Part shown: in pieces, positions 1-12,900 of the stretch
Layout of the letters: each line of letters opens with the position of its first letter
How positions within the stretch are numbered: position 1 is the stretch's first letter
Source of the DNA: Kryptolebias marmoratus
Lineage: Eukaryota; Chordata; Actinopteri; Cyprinodontiformes; Rivulidae
Length of the DNA stretch: 64,000 nt
Assembly: GCF_001649575.2 (NCBI RefSeq)
Contig: NC_051452.1
Span: forward strand, 11,474,150-11,538,149
Direction: 5' to 3'
Notes under the pieces: generated by a model
Told to the model about the DNA's origin: nothing
What the model saw: the letters and a program-made list of their open reading frames with translations, nothing else
The model's database searches: none
Translations under genes and position numbers: made by a program

Positions 1-176
1 AAAAAAAAAAAGTACTTTTACTTTTAATACTTAAGTATTTTTAAAAGCAAGTACTTTCTTACTTTTACTTAAGTAAAAATGTTAAGGTGGTACTTCTACT
101 TTTACTGGAGTACATTTTTGTCTGTTTATTTGTACTTTTACTTAAGTACAGTGTTTGAGTACTTTCTCCACCACTG
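1..176 (-). mobile_element. hAT-like non-autonomous transposon end, truncated by window edge
   Basis: It is full of the repeated motif tacttttacttaagta. Read on the minus strand it ends with the terminus CAGTGGTGGAGAAAGTACTC, typical of abundant teleost hAT-like non-autonomous elements. The other end lies left of the window. Confidence 0.7.
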
Positions 177-249
177 CTGCTGAACTTCTGCCCATCTTTA
201 CTTTCGAGTGATTCAGCCTCTAAAATGCTCTTTTTATCCCCAGTCCTCT

Positions 250-545
250 TCCTGACCTGTTGCTAAATAACCCAAATAGTTACAAAATTCTCCTCCAGCT
301 GTTTCTTATTCGTACAACATATTTTACAGCCTTTTGTTGCTCTTTTTCCAAATGTTTCGAGATGTGTTGCTACCATCAATTTGATGGTAGCAACACAAAA
401 AAAAGTGCAATTTCTCTGTTTAAACAATTGATTGTTTACTATGCTCCATTGTCAATAAAATATGGGTTGATGAGACTTGCAAATTATTGCATTGCTTTAC
501 ATTTGACAACGTCCCAACTTTTTTTTGGAATTGGGTTGTACATCT
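250..545. repeat. Teleost interspersed repeat ending gtcccaac-tttttttggaattgg
   Basis: The element contains gtgttgctaccatcaa, aaatatgggttgatgagact, tgcaaattattgcattgctt and the end caactttttttt-ggaattgggttgtac, a combination I recognise as a very common fish repeat of unassigned class. Its centre holds a perfect inverted repeat at 363-397. Confidence 0.65.
363..397. repeat. Perfect 17-bp inverted repeat with 1-nt spacer
   Basis: The left arm tgtgttgctaccatcaa is the exact reverse complement of the right arm, separated by a single t. It lies inside the interspersed repeat and looks like a fold-back formed when internal sequence was lost. Confidence 0.95.
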
Positions 546-1959
546 ACCCAAGTACAAACTATTAAAAATTATATTAAAACGTTTATGACCCTCTGCAAAT
601 CTCAGAGTAACAATTTTCCAACATCACACAGGAAGTCATCTCTCACTTTCCAGCGGAGAAAAACAAGCTAAACAGAAACAACTCAAATCCATATTACTAT
701 AGATAATAAGCCTATTTTCAAACAAGATAAATTAGTTTTTTCTTTCACATCTAGGGCTGTTTATGGAAAAAAAAAAATCAATATTTTATTTTGATCAGTA
801 TTGTTGAGATTGGGTACAATGCAGTTACTGCCAGATATAGATAGATATAATACTTAGGAATTATTTTGTTATTGATGGAGTGACTGAGTGTTTAACACGG
901 GCAGAAATGTTTGTAGAGACGATTCAGATATAAGAAATCTACAGGATGTTGTGTCTTTAATCATGTTTGTGACCCTCTGAAGGTGGTGGATCTGATGCTA
1001 AATGTGCTGCTGTAATGATGACTTCAGAGGGGATCCCTGGATAAAGTCAACCCATCACACACACAGTATCACAAACTGAATAGTCTATGTATCAGTGGGA
1101 CACTGTCAGGCCAAACAAAAGGTCTTATCTTTCTTTCTCCTTTCCGTCTGGGTGATTGGTCATGAGAAATGGGGGAGAAAAGGCCATGTCCTCACCCAAG
1201 ACACCACAAATGTCAGCCACCTTCATATCTCCATACAGCCCGTGTGTCTGTGCACACACGATGGGCGATCTACAACCATCATCTTTCTGCCAGAGACCAA
1301 AGGAAATGTCCCCATCACTGTGTCAGTGTCATAAAATCTGTTGTCCAACACACACAGCGACATGTAAGAATGCACTCAAACGCCTCATAGACTTAACTAG
1401 ATCCGGCCTGCATAAACACTCATATCTTCCCCAAGTCCAGTTTATCTGAAATTCTGCTGCTGTAATCCTTTTAATTTAAACTTATTCATGATAAAGTAAA
1501 ATAAATATGGATATTAAATTCATAGGGACTTTAAAATAAACCTATACATCTTGGCCTCTTATTATTAATCTTTAAGAAATTCACAAAAAATACCATTAAA
1601 TGATCTAGAAAAAAAGAAAACTGACATGTTTTCGCAGAAGATATATGGGGTCTACACTGATAACCCCTGCTACCATTTTGGGTCTCTTTATTTCATTTAT
1701 TATTGTCTGATTTTGTTAAATTTTCTTTGGTTTAGATCCAAGCCTGATAAGCACCAAGTAATGTGGGTTCCTCAGGGTTCAAACACACCAACTATCTCAA
1801 ATCCAGGCAATTCAACCGAGGGTTTCCATGGGCCCCATGTTCACTTTAAACTTTTTTCTTCCTCTCATTTAGTTGAAGTGACAGCCCTACATCATCATTT
1901 CTGCTGTCAATCACGTGAAGCTCTCTCTTCATGAGCTTTCCATCACTAATTGAAGGATC
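546..1959. other. Intergenic, nothing recognised
   Basis: AT-rich sequence with short ORFs only (under 105 codons) and no splice-flanked exons or known domains. It has a somewhat richer composition at 1,090-1,420 but no identifiable feature. Confidence 0.6.
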
Positions 1960-2165
1960 ATTTTAGCCACAGGATATGGCTGAAGACGCTAATCAAGACC
2001 TCGTTAAGGGTTGTTAAAGGACAATTGTCCATAATTTCCCTAATCCACTGGATATTTAATTAATTAACCACCAATTAGAGACCAGCAGCTCTACAGCTGG
2101 CCTGTTCAAACCAGACAGGCAATTTCAGATTGGTGCTGCTGTGCCATTAATTAATATTGGAAGTA
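1960..2165. promoter_or_regulatory. Candidate conserved non-coding element
   Basis: A complex stretch with several homeodomain cores (gctaatcaag, tttaattaattaacc, caccaattagag, cattaattaatattgg). It also has a 12-bp palindrome GGACAATTGTCC at 2,019-2,030 whose arms are Sox-like ACAAT sites. It has no repeats and no coding potential. The enhancer reading is inference. Confidence 0.4.
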
Positions 2166-3059
2166 ATTTTCAATTACAAACCTGCAAGAGTTATGAATCC
2201 TGCTGCGTTTCTGTCTAGGAGGACAATTTTAAAGTTCCTATGTTTGATCAGCAAAATCACAGTGCAGCTTGAAGGCAACCTTGGATGCTGTGCATCACCT
2301 ACCTACTGTGATGGAAGCTTTAATCAGATCCAACCTGGCTGAGAAACCTACACATGGACAAGAGCGAGTTTCTGTGAGGTAACATCCTTCAAACTTTATG
2401 CCTCTTACATCAGTTCGTCCACTTTTTGGTGCATTTTTAAACACATATGGTGGGTCATAAGACATAACAGACTATTGTTTCTAAAAAAAAAAAGCTTTCC
2501 TTTTAAATATTGTCAATAAAAACTGTCTTTTAACTTTTCTGCCTCATGGTTCAGGAGGTTGAGCATTGTAAACAAAAAAAAATTAAACCTTAGTAATGTT
2601 CATGTTTGAAGAACGCACCTCCTGTGTGTCTTCTATGTTCTCAGTCATGACATCTGATATTTAGAGAGGTACTGCAGGAAGAAAATACAACTCTAAAGTT
2701 ATCACAATGTAATCATGCCATGACCAATGGGCACTTTTTGTATTAACTTGTTCATTGCCGATGTGGGTCACACAACTCATTCACACAATGAAAGATCAAG
2801 CAGAAGCAGAGCTCACTGGTTACCATATAAAGTCAGATTCACAAAAACACAATGGTGGAAATCTAACAACCTGCGATACTAAGTGTTCAATATAAGCACA
2901 CCTTTGGATTGAGTCTGCAGCTGAAAAGTTTGCGAAGCTCCTGTGTTTCCTGCTCAGCCTGATAAGATGTACTGGCAGGCCTATTGTCAACAAAAACCTG
3001 AGACATGACATGATAATTCTGTTATGACCATTTTTATTTGAGCAGTTATCCATCCATCC
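2166..3059. other. Intergenic, nothing recognised
   Basis: No exon-like ORF or known repeat was identified; only A/T-rich runs are seen. Confidence 0.6.
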
Positions 3060-3540
3060 ATTTTCTTCCACGTATTAAAAGTCAGGTCACACAGGCAACA
3101 GATCTAGAAGGAAAACCCGGACATCTCTCTACCAAGTCACACTCCAGCTCCTTCTTGGGGTTCCCAAAGTTTTCCCAGTCCAGAAAGGATACACAACCCC
3201 TCCACTGAGTTCTGGATCTGCCCCGGGGTCACCTACCAGTGAGACGTGCCTGAAAAACCTCCAGAGGGAGGCGCCCAGGTCAGATGCCTGAACCACCTCA
3301 ACTGAGTCTTTTTCGATGCAGAGGAGCAGCGGCTCAACTCGGGTGATGGAGCTTCTCACCTTATCAGTAAGGCTGAGCCCAGCCACCATAAAGAGGAAGC
3401 CCATTTCAGCTGCTTGTATTATGTAGGTGAAGCTTGTAGCAAAGACTGACCAACAAAACAAGATCTTTGCCTTTCAGCTCAGCTCCTCCTTCACCAGGAC
3501 AAACCAAAGCAAGGCCTTTTTTTTTACTGCAGACAAATCC
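3060..3540 (-). mobile_element. Non-LTR retrotransposon ORF2 C-terminal fragment
   Basis: The minus strand from about 3,461 to 3,129 reads AAEMGFLFMVAGLSLTDKVR, then EPLLLCIEK and, further on, FRHVSLVGDPGADPELSGG. This matches the tail of a widespread fish retrotransposon ORF2 whose intact form has a REMGFLRRVAGLSLRDRVRS-type motif. No reverse transcriptase core is present. The copy is 5'-truncated and shifted. The clade is not assigned. Confidence 0.65.
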
Positions 3541-4059
3541 CAGATCCAATGATCTGTCTATTTATTGTTAAATTATTCCATTTTGTGATGCAGTAGCAGT
3601 AAAACTGAATGTTTTTTCTGTGATATTAGTAAGAAATGAAAACCCTTAAAATTCCCTAAAACTACATGCAGTAATAAAACAAGTCATTCAATTCTGACAG
3701 CATCATATATCAAGAAAATCAAACAGCAGCAATTAAATTATGACATTAAAATATTGCATATTTGATATACTGTTCTATTCTAAAAAACAAAAATGATACC
3801 CTTATTCTGTTAATAATATGCAGCCAGAATGAAAAGCAGACAGTATCAGTCCACCAGGTGACTGGCTGAAAGAAGAAGCAGTAAACATTAAAATGACAAC
3901 AGCCTGGAGAGGCCAAGAGAGACAAACAAGTCATTTGAGTGTGTTACTAATGTGTCTCTGCAGTAGGTAGGAAATCTATTTCTGTCATTTTCTAGAAGCC
4001 TCTCAGCATAAACAATCACGGGCAGAGAGCGAAAAAGAAAGAGGCGAGGGGAAGACGGG
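3541..4059. other. Intergenic, nothing recognised
   Basis: No features supported. Confidence 0.55.
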
Positions 4060-4460
4060 ACGGATAAAGAGACGCTACAGAATCAATTAGCCTTGTTAGG
4101 AGCAAGTTCAGCGCTCTCTCCACAAACACACACCTGCCCTCAGTTTCTCCCATGCAGCGAGGGCCACCCGCAGACCATGCGCCACAACAAAAGAGACTTC
4201 TTTTTTTTCCAGGTTTACTCGGAGCGTTCTCACCCCTCCAGTTTTGTCTGCCTCTTGAAAGTATGGGCTTCATCAGCCCCCCTGTAGAGCTCATTCATCC
4301 ACATGCTAATATACACACACAGGACTCATTTTTTTATACTAATTAGTGCTCAGACTGCCTGCTCAATTATTACCAGCCGTGCTCTGATTAGGACTTATTT
4401 AAAGTGTGCATCAATTAGACTTTAACATCACTGTCTGCTTGAGGGAGCTGGACCTGTTAA
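4060..4460. promoter_or_regulatory. Candidate conserved non-coding element
   Basis: It includes agaatcaattagccttgtta, actaattagtgctcagactg, ctcaattattaccagc, gtgctctgattagg and gcatcaattagactttaaca. Repeated CAATTAG/TAATTAG homeodomain sites lie within a low-repeat stretch. Overlapping ORFs on both strands do not look like proteins. Confidence 0.35.
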
Positions 4461-4794
4461 CACTTCATGAACCAGAAGCAGAGAAGAAAAGCTCCACGTC
4501 CAGCTTCTTCTAAAGGAACAAACAGCACCAGAACATCTTGAAAAGCTGTTATTAGCTGCTTTAGATGTTATATCATCTTCATCAATAAATCAAGGCCACA
4601 ATTTAAGACATGATCTAAAATACATTATTTTAAACAGATCTTTGCCTGTGCAGGAAGGCAGACACAGGCTGCAGAAAGAAACAAAATGTTTGGGACGTTT
4701 ACTGTTCAGTTTATTTTATCATTATTTTATTGTGAATAACTACACGCATGGTTTGGGTACCTTCCCTGCTTACATCATCAGGGGGAATTTCTGG

Positions 4795-5330
4795 TTTAGG
4801 CTGAAAAGAGTAGTTCAGGTCTTCCAAAGTGGGTTTCTGTGGAAAACGTCTGAATGATGAATATCTTTACCTGTTGTAGATAGCTTTTTGAACATCCTCA
4901 AATCAGAGGAATAAAGTTTGTTTCTGACCAGACTGACAAGCTAACAGCTAGTCCATTTACAAAAGTGGATTGCTGCAGATTCAAAACGGCTCTAATCTCA
5001 AAAGTTTCGTAGCAGTTTACGCAAATGTATTTTATAAAACAGCATATTGTCTATTTTGCATTACTCAGTTTGTCGAGCAGAAATATGATAGTCCTACAGG
5101 AAGTGCCCAGGCTGCATAAACTACACAGCTGGCTGCTGCTATTTGCATTTGAAAATCCCAAAATTCTATATAAATGACAGTGTAATGCAAAATTGACTGT
5201 AGTATAATAGTTTTGGAGCCCTAATTTTTCCAGTTTGGTCTTGGCTCTGCTCCGACTAGTCAGTTATTTTTTCTTTAAACTAAGGTCATCCAGACAGCTA
5301 TGTACAGCAGGTAAGACAATAATTATGCAT
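4795..5330. repeat. Family B repeat, copy 1
   Basis: Segments such as acctgttgtagatagctttt, tgaacatcctcaaatcagag and ggtttctgtggaaaacg have counterparts, by eye around 75% identical, at 26,100-26,375 in the same orientation and order. The final shared block is aactaaggtcatccagacag followed by cagcaggtaaga. This copy has about 250 extra bases in the middle. Class unknown. Confidence 0.6.
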
Positions 5331-6439
5331 GACCTTTCCACTGAAACCCTGCTTCAAAACATCTGAACTATCACTTTAAATGTTACGTATGTTCTCACAT
5401 CAGAAAGAATGAGAAACTGAACATTTTGTGTGTAGGTGGTAAGTTACACAAGGTTGTTGTATTGTATATTCACAATAAAATGACAACCAGCTGAGTTTTA
5501 TTGCATTTAATCATAGTTATTTAAAAAAAAAAGTCTAACTTAAAGCAGCTGTACCTTGTTGGTACAATAACAGAGAGGAGACCAAGTTTGTCGAGAAACT
5601 TTACACAATTTATACCTTTTAAAGCTGAATTTACTCCAAAAGACAATGTGTCATTTTTAGCGTCAAAGCTTTTTATTTAAAAAGAAAAAAAGTATTTTTC
5701 TCTTTTTAGGATGCCATGTTAGCAGTTATTACACAGTAGGGATGTGAAGATTAACCTATTCATGTGACAGTTTTGGGATTAAATCTAGATGCACTGGTTT
5801 GTTATGTCCGAATCATTTAATAATTAAAAGTTAGCAGCAGGTTTGTTTCTATACACAGACATCCACTATTAAAAAAGAAAGAAATATTAAAAGAAATATT
5901 AAACGTTGAAGTGTAGTTTTGTTTGTGTATGAGGGACAGCTCTTCTTCTGGCTGCACTTCCTGATGTTCAGCTGTGTTTTCTCATTAGCGACACCTACAG
6001 TTCTTGAGGAGAACTGCAGCAGCATCGACGTAAGCAGCAACAAACTGAAAATGTGCTTCAAGTAATGTGAATTAACTAATATTACAAGAAGAAAAAGGTA
6101 ACCTTGTGTTTGATTTCTTATAATGTAGAAAATCCATTTCGCTGCTCACTGCTGAGTTACTAAAAGAGTATTAAACACATCTGCTGCTGGCAGGTTTAAT
6201 CAATTTGCAATAAGCCTCATTTTTTGGTGTGTTATTTATTAACTGTCAGTCAAGTTTTATGAAAGTGTTTATGAGGTGTGAAATATTTTGCCCTAATAAC
6301 TGACCATTCCTTTGTTTTGTTGTATTATATTGAATGGAATTTCATTGCATTGAATCAAAACTTTAAGGCTGAATGGCATTGTAACAGTTTTTGCCGCTCA
6401 TCTTTAATAAATCGGATCAAGACATGCATCATATTGGCC
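5331..6439. other. Intergenic, nothing recognised
   Basis: AT-rich, with small ORFs only. Confidence 0.6.
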
Positions 6440-6910
6440 ACAGACCAGAGATCAATCGAATCAATCAATCATTTGTGTAACCCTTTCCACATCCACAACA
6501 GTGGTGATCAAAGTGCTAAAAAAAATCAATATATAAAAGAAAACATAAAAAAAACAGGTTAAAACAGGGTAGATAAAACCAGAAGTGGCACCACGTTTTT
6601 AAGTATTAAAAGCCTGCCTGAATAAAATGGTCTTGAGCTTTGATGTAAAAAGACCAAGTTCAGTTATAGGTGGAAGATCCAGTGGAAGCTGATTCCAGAG
6701 TCGAGGTGCAGCCACAGAAAAAGCTCGGCCACCCAAACATTTGCCTGTGTAGTAAATGTTGACTGTGTGACCCAAAAGACCTGATGTGAATAGACAAGCT
6801 CAGTAAATAAGAGGGAGGCAAGGCTGTTAAGAGCTTTCAAAACAAATAATAAGAGTTTAAAATCTAGCCTAAAACAGATGGGAAGCACAATATTATACAG
6901 CGAGAAGATT
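6440..6910. repeat. Teleost interspersed repeat (atcaatcaatc start)
   Basis: It starts with aatcgaatcaatcaatcatt and contains caaagtgctaaa, gctgattccagagtcgaggt, gcagccacagaaaaagctcg and aaaatctagcctaaaacaga. This order is recognisable from an abundant fish repeat. The copy is diverged and class is not assigned. Confidence 0.6.
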
Positions 6911-7489
6911 GTGTCAGCATTACATTAATTACTGTTTAAAATCTAAAAGGTGGCATCAGATTTGACATATAAAGCTGGCGTGAATTTTGTTTGTTCTCCA
7001 AGTGTTTTTATTCTAACTCTGATATTAAGGCAGTTATCTGCACACAAACCAATCAACAGCTACCATGTGAAGCTTTTAATGAAAATAAAAAATAAGTCAA
7101 TGATAACTGCTCAGCATTTCTATGTTTTTGTTGTCAGTAAAAGTCAAAGGGTTTTAGATTGAAAACTTGAACTTTGTTGTTGAGGATGACATATGTTGAA
7201 TAATTTGATCAATTTTCTGTTCTTTTTTGGAACTAAAGCAAGTGAAATTAGTTCATACATGTTTGTAAAAAGCTCACTCTGAAGAGTTGCAGCCCTCCGC
7301 GATGGAGCCTGCTGCTCTTTTACTGATACTGCAAATAGTTTCAAAATTACACCAGTAACTATGGTAAGGTCGCATTATTATCCATGACATGCGGGGTCGT
7401 TCAGAGTGCATCAGATGGTTACAAACCCTCGTCCCTGCTGCCTCTGGTCCTCCCTCCTTCCTTCCTTGAAGCAGTAATCTGACTGTCAG
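6911..7489. other. Intergenic, nothing recognised
   Basis: No features supported. Confidence 0.55.
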
Positions 7490-7640
7490 TGTGTTGCCAG
7501 CGCTTCTCTGTGGGCGGCTGTCTGTTTGAGGCTGTTTTAATTAATTTTCAATCAGGGCTAAGTAAATTCATTAAGCACTCACAGCTCTGTTTGAACACAC
7601 ATATTCACGTGCATTTTCTGTTTGCTTCATTAACGTAAAC
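7490..7640. promoter_or_regulatory. Candidate conserved non-coding element
   Basis: Contains ggctgttttaattaattttc, aatcagggctaagtaaattc and attaagcactcacagctctg, then a GCTTCATTAACG site. Short, complex and repeat-free; assignment by texture only. Confidence 0.28.
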
Positions 7641-9765
7641 ATTTGAATGTGATACAGACATGTCACAGACTTTTTTTTATTTTTATTTATATACTCAAAC
7701 ATAAAATGAGCAAATAAAATATTTTGTGCTCACTTAACATAAGTTATTCAAAAAAATAAATATTCTAAAGTAAGCATCAAAGCTTTGACATATGACAAGT
7801 TTTATTATGAAAAGATATTTTGATACAGAAACCAGTGAATGTTTTTTTTATAACAGCTAGAGTGGTTGTTTATGAAATTACATTATAAAAATTAGTTGGT
7901 TTATTCAGTCACAATGGGCTCCAAACACAGATTTTATGCCACAGCAGTCCCTTGTCTTATATTCCCCTCACTGAAAAATGACCTGAAATGAGTTCATGCG
8001 GTGAAGTAAACAGAATTTAAAAGGCCGAGGCTTGTTTTTTGCTGCACTTTCAAGACATGAAAAGTCACGACAGCGAGAATGACAAAAGAAAAATCTCAGC
8101 CTGATACAGCAGCAGCTTAAAGGCCTACACATGCTGTGCAATTTCAGGCTGCAGAACACAAAGGCTGACAAAATATGAAAGAAATGTGTTTTTGTTGTCT
8201 TAGATCCCACTGCGTGGCACACACCAGCCACCAGCTCAGTGTTGGTGAGAGAGCGCAGGAAATTTAAATGTCCTGTTTGGAAATCAACAAACTGAATGAT
8301 GCAGCAAATCTAACAAAGGATGTGAGGGGACAAACATCAGGGGCACATCTTGATAAGAAATTAATCTGAATTTGTGCTGATTGGTACATTTACACCAAGT
8401 CTAAACAAAACAGGCGGAACTTTATGAGCTAGATTTCCCTTAATTTTTTTTTAAAAAAGCAATCCACTGTGTCATTATATCAGATGCCAGGGGTTCTTTA
8501 TAAGTGTCACATGCAGCCAACAGAGCATTTTCTGTGTTTTTCTCATAAAAAAAACTATTTTAGAGATGGGGAAATAATGCCAAACTGCAGCTGCTTGTGA
8601 GATATTTGAGAAGGCAGGTTTAAATTCTGGTTCACCACCTTGTTGTGGATCTAATCTGATTCGGACATACAGTATAATGTGTGGAAAGAAATGACATTCA
8701 GGTTCTACATTTTCTGGGTTTAGATACATCCTAGAGGCGTAACAGCACAAGTATTCAATATGAAAATGTTCAGTAAGGGGTGGTTTGATGTGCATCTGTA
8801 CCAATCAATCAAATACAGTGTTGTTTTAACAAACAGTTCAATGGAGAACTTTTGTATTTGGGAGAGAAAAATCTTTACAAATGTAAAGAACTACACACAA
8901 CAGTTAACTCAAGTGACAATAAACAATCTATATGCTGGTTATTGTGTGCAGCTGGTTTGTTAGAGGCCTGCGCTTATATGAAAAGGCATCACCTGATTGT
9001 AGACATTAAAGTTAAAAAAAAACAAGCTCTGCGACCTGATCCTTGTCAGAAACACGTTTAAACATGTAAAGAACAGAGCTGTAACCACGTCTGCATTTTA
9101 AACATCACAGGACGGAACAAGCTCCAACATGACTTGTCTAAAGCTTCTGTTATTGCTCTCAGAAATGAACGAACGAACCAGGGCTGCATGATTCTCACTA
9201 AAATGTGAATCACAATTTTTGTTAGTGTGGACTGAGATCTTGATTCTTTCAAATGAGTCAAGCTCGACAAACGTAATGTGAAAAAATAAATATTAGGAGG
9301 AGAAATACAACACTCGGCCAACTACAGTAGCTGAAGCTTCTGGCTCACGGTTGGGATTTCAGCTGTTCCTTATGAGTGGTGTCAGCTTAAGAGTCAATAT
9401 GGCGTTTTTTAAAAAACAGCAGATGGTGCTGCTTTCAAAGGAGATCCTGCCTGCGATGACCTAACGCTAAGCTAACGCTGCTAACAGATATGACAACTTG
9501 TGCACCATAGAAACAGTTTTGCTCAGGAAAAGCACTTTTTTTTTGGCACAAAAATAATAGTTATGTTGTGGTAGTAATGAAGATTTTCCACACTAGGTTT
9601 CATTTTTACATGTCAACTGACAGCACAACAGCATAAATGTGAAGGGGAGAGAGATTGAGCTGTATGACTAAATCAGTTTCTAATTCCTGGCTTGATTAAT
9701 GAATAAGTATGATGATCAATCAGTACATGTGACTGTAGAAGCATCTGAGATTGTTGTAAAGCAGC
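7641..9765. other. Intergenic, nothing recognised
   Basis: Short ORFs on both strands lack any recognisable domain or homologous pattern. No repeat was identified by eye. Confidence 0.55.
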
Positions 9766-9960
9766 GGTGTCCAAACCTGGTTCTTTGAGTGCCACCGGCC
9801 TGCACGTTTTAGAGGTTTTGCTGCTTCAACACGCCTGATTTGAATGACTGGGTAATTAACAGGCCTCTATAGAACTTGGGGACGTGGTGAAGAGGTAATT
9901 CAATCAGGTGTGTTGGAGCAGCACCTAAAACATGCAGGATAGTGGCCCTTGAGGACATCA
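9766..9960. mobile_element. Palindromic MITE-like element
   Basis: The left end ggtgtccaaacctggttc and gtgccaccggcctgcacgtt is mirrored by the right end, aaacatgcaggatagtggcc then cttgaggac. The inner arms (caacacgcctgatttgaatg and aattcaatcaggtgtgttgg) are also inverted. This is the layout of a well-known teleost fold-back element. No coding capacity. Confidence 0.75.
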
Positions 9961-12900
9961 TTGTCGTAAAGTGAGTAGATACAGCCAGGAAATACACATG
10001 CATGAGAATCTCCATTTATTAAACTGAGATCTTGTGTGTGAGATTTTGATTTAATTTTAGCCCAGCCAAATAATGAACATCCAGGGCTGCAAAGAATTAG
10101 TCAGCGGAAACAACAGGCAGCGCCACGTGCTTTAAAAACTTACACAATTCATAAACACACCCTGATGTCTGGCAGAGCGACTCCGAATTGGAAATCAGAG
10201 AAACCAGAATGCACAATTTTAGTCAACACTAGAACTTGTAGTTTAAAAAAAAACTGCTGTACGGTGATTTTCACCACAAACAGTGACTTTTAGATGAAGG
10301 TAACTGAGCAACATAGTCCTTTATGGGCTATTAAAGTCATGATTGTTTTTACATATCAGAACTATTGTAGCAGTTCATGTGGAAATTTCTTCTTCATTTG
10401 AGAAAAAAAGTTTCACAAAAGATCCCGCGGACACCTGACACGGGATACTGGCTCTCATGAAAACACAAACAAATATCTGAGATATTTTACTCTTAAAAAC
10501 CATTTTTAGCATCAGCTTCAGGGTTTTACATTTAAACATCTTAAATAAATTTCACCATGCGGTGATCACAACTGTGTAGACTCGGGGGGAGGGGGGGGGG
10601 TAAAAATCCCTGCGAGTGTAGGAGTGTAGGAGGCTGAAGCAGGAAGGTTGGTTTAAAGGAGGATTTATCTGGACTAATCTCTCAACAAACCAAGCAGATC
10701 AATCTCCTCTTAGCGCAAAGATACCCACACTGGTATGTAAATTTAGCTCTGTTAGCCCACTCCCTCTCTCCAGAGCCTTGTCAGTGAAAGTGGCAGAGAG
10801 GAAAACAATGTTGTCCAAAAAAAAATTAAATAAAAAAAGAGGAAGAAATAGTCAAAGAAGATGGATGATTGAAGAAGTGAGCCTGGAAGAGAGAAAAGGA
10901 GAGTCTTCTTAGAGGGCTAAAAGGATTAGCCCTCTCATCTCGCTTGGATCACAATGTTTCCTGGGCTATGTTTGATCAGGGATGGTGTGTGTGTGTGTGT
11001 GTGAGGGAGTGAGATGTTTGCTCTGATACTAACGCTGCCTCATCCTGATCCTATTACACGGCAATAAACATCAGCTACCAACATGGGGATTACTGAGTGT
11101 GTGGAGATGTGTGCACACTTCTGGAATTTGGCTGGACCTTCTATAATCCTTAGAGAACAACAATCACACACACACACACACACACTATAGTTTATAGTAC
11201 TATGTCAAAACCAAAGTAGCAGTTAGCTGTACAGTAAAATCTGTTTAATCTGACTCACCTAAAGAGAACCAGTAAATCAGATTATGCACGCCGACACCTG
11301 TAAAGTTTAAAAACACAGTTTTCTACATATTTTCTAAAATGTTTCCCTAAGATAAAATCATTTGAAAACTTTACAGTTAAAAAAACACTCATTATCATCT
11401 GCTGAAATCACGTAAATAAAGAAACCAAAGAGTGCAAAACTAATCTACTGACCCTACAACAGCTTCATTCATTGGTTGACTCAAAATAATTACAGCCATC
11501 CTTTAAAAGCAAACAATTATACAATAACTTCATTATAAATTTTTGGAAAATCCAATTTAAACATAAATTAAAAGACTCAAAATTTAAAAAAACTGTCACA
11601 TTCCTCCTAAATTACCACGTATGGTTACAAAACAGCAGTAAGCTGCTCCTATTTGTTTTGAGAACATCATAGCAAAGCCTTTTTTACAAATGAGATAAGC
11701 AACATTACCAGCTTTATTAATCTTTTAAAGAAAAAGCATTAATTCATTCACATGATAATGACTTTTATGTTAATTCCTTATGCCTCTTTCAGACATGCCA
11801 GTGAAAATTACTTTAAAAAGCTTAAGTGCATTTGTGATATTTGTTATTTGTGAGTGATTGAACAGAACATTAGGCCAGGTAGCCTAAAATAAGATTTTTT
11901 TTTCGTTTTATAATATGTAATAGTCTTATATCATTTCATATTAGCATACCAAGTTCACAGATCCTGTCTAGAAGATTGCAATAGTAAAAATGAGAAAATA
12001 TATTTTCTACATGTTAAAGCTCATTATACTGGAACATATCTGCATTTCACGGAAATCCCAATTTACCTGAAGTGCCTCTGAAATAAACTGAGTAATCAAA
12101 GAATAAAAACACTAAAAAGATCAAATTTAGCTCAAGACATAAAAACCAACAATGAGTTCAAGAGCCCCACTGTTGGCTGCTAGGTGATGGCTCCAAATCA
12201 TATCTACTTAAAAAAAAAAGACTCCTGCAGAAAGTCACAATTTCTCTCATAAAATATGAAATTAGTACCCATTTCTCCACAAGACATGATGCTGTTATTA
12301 GCTGGATGATCTTCTTCTGAACAATGTACTAATCAAATAGATATTAGGCCTTTTATGTTCAAATTTGATCATTTCTGGCTCCTAAAAAAATAAAAAAAAT
12401 AAAAAAATAAATTTGCAGAAAACCAGACTTCAAACCAATCAGTGGCTGTAATCATTTTCTGTATTACAACCTATGGAATAGGGAGTAATCTGATTTATTT
12501 ATTTAAACCTCTAACATTTTGATTCAATTTGAGAGTAGTAAAGTGGATTTTGTTTTTTTAAAACGGGGAACGGGACGGAGACTTTCATACTTTGGAGTCA
12601 GCGGTCAGTGTTTTACCAAACTACAGCTTCTTTTTCTGCTGGTCTAAAACAACGTAACACTGCGCCACTCCTGCCTCTGCTTAAACGAGGGCAACAGACA
12701 CTATGGGAGAGTCGTGGTGTTGGATAAGGGTTGTTTTAAGCATTTGAACAAATGCTCTCTCGAGAGGATGAAATTGAAAAAAATGCCAGCTGTCCATTGG
12801 TCTGCGGGTGGGAACAATAAGCTCTTCTGACACGATGGCATTTGATTGTCAAGCAATACGGTCTGACTCATTGTCCTGTGATCAGTTTTTGAGAATCTTG

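Noticed and set aside
3129..3461. 110-codon minus-strand ORF as a host gene
   Set aside because: Matches the tail of a widespread retrotransposon ORF2.
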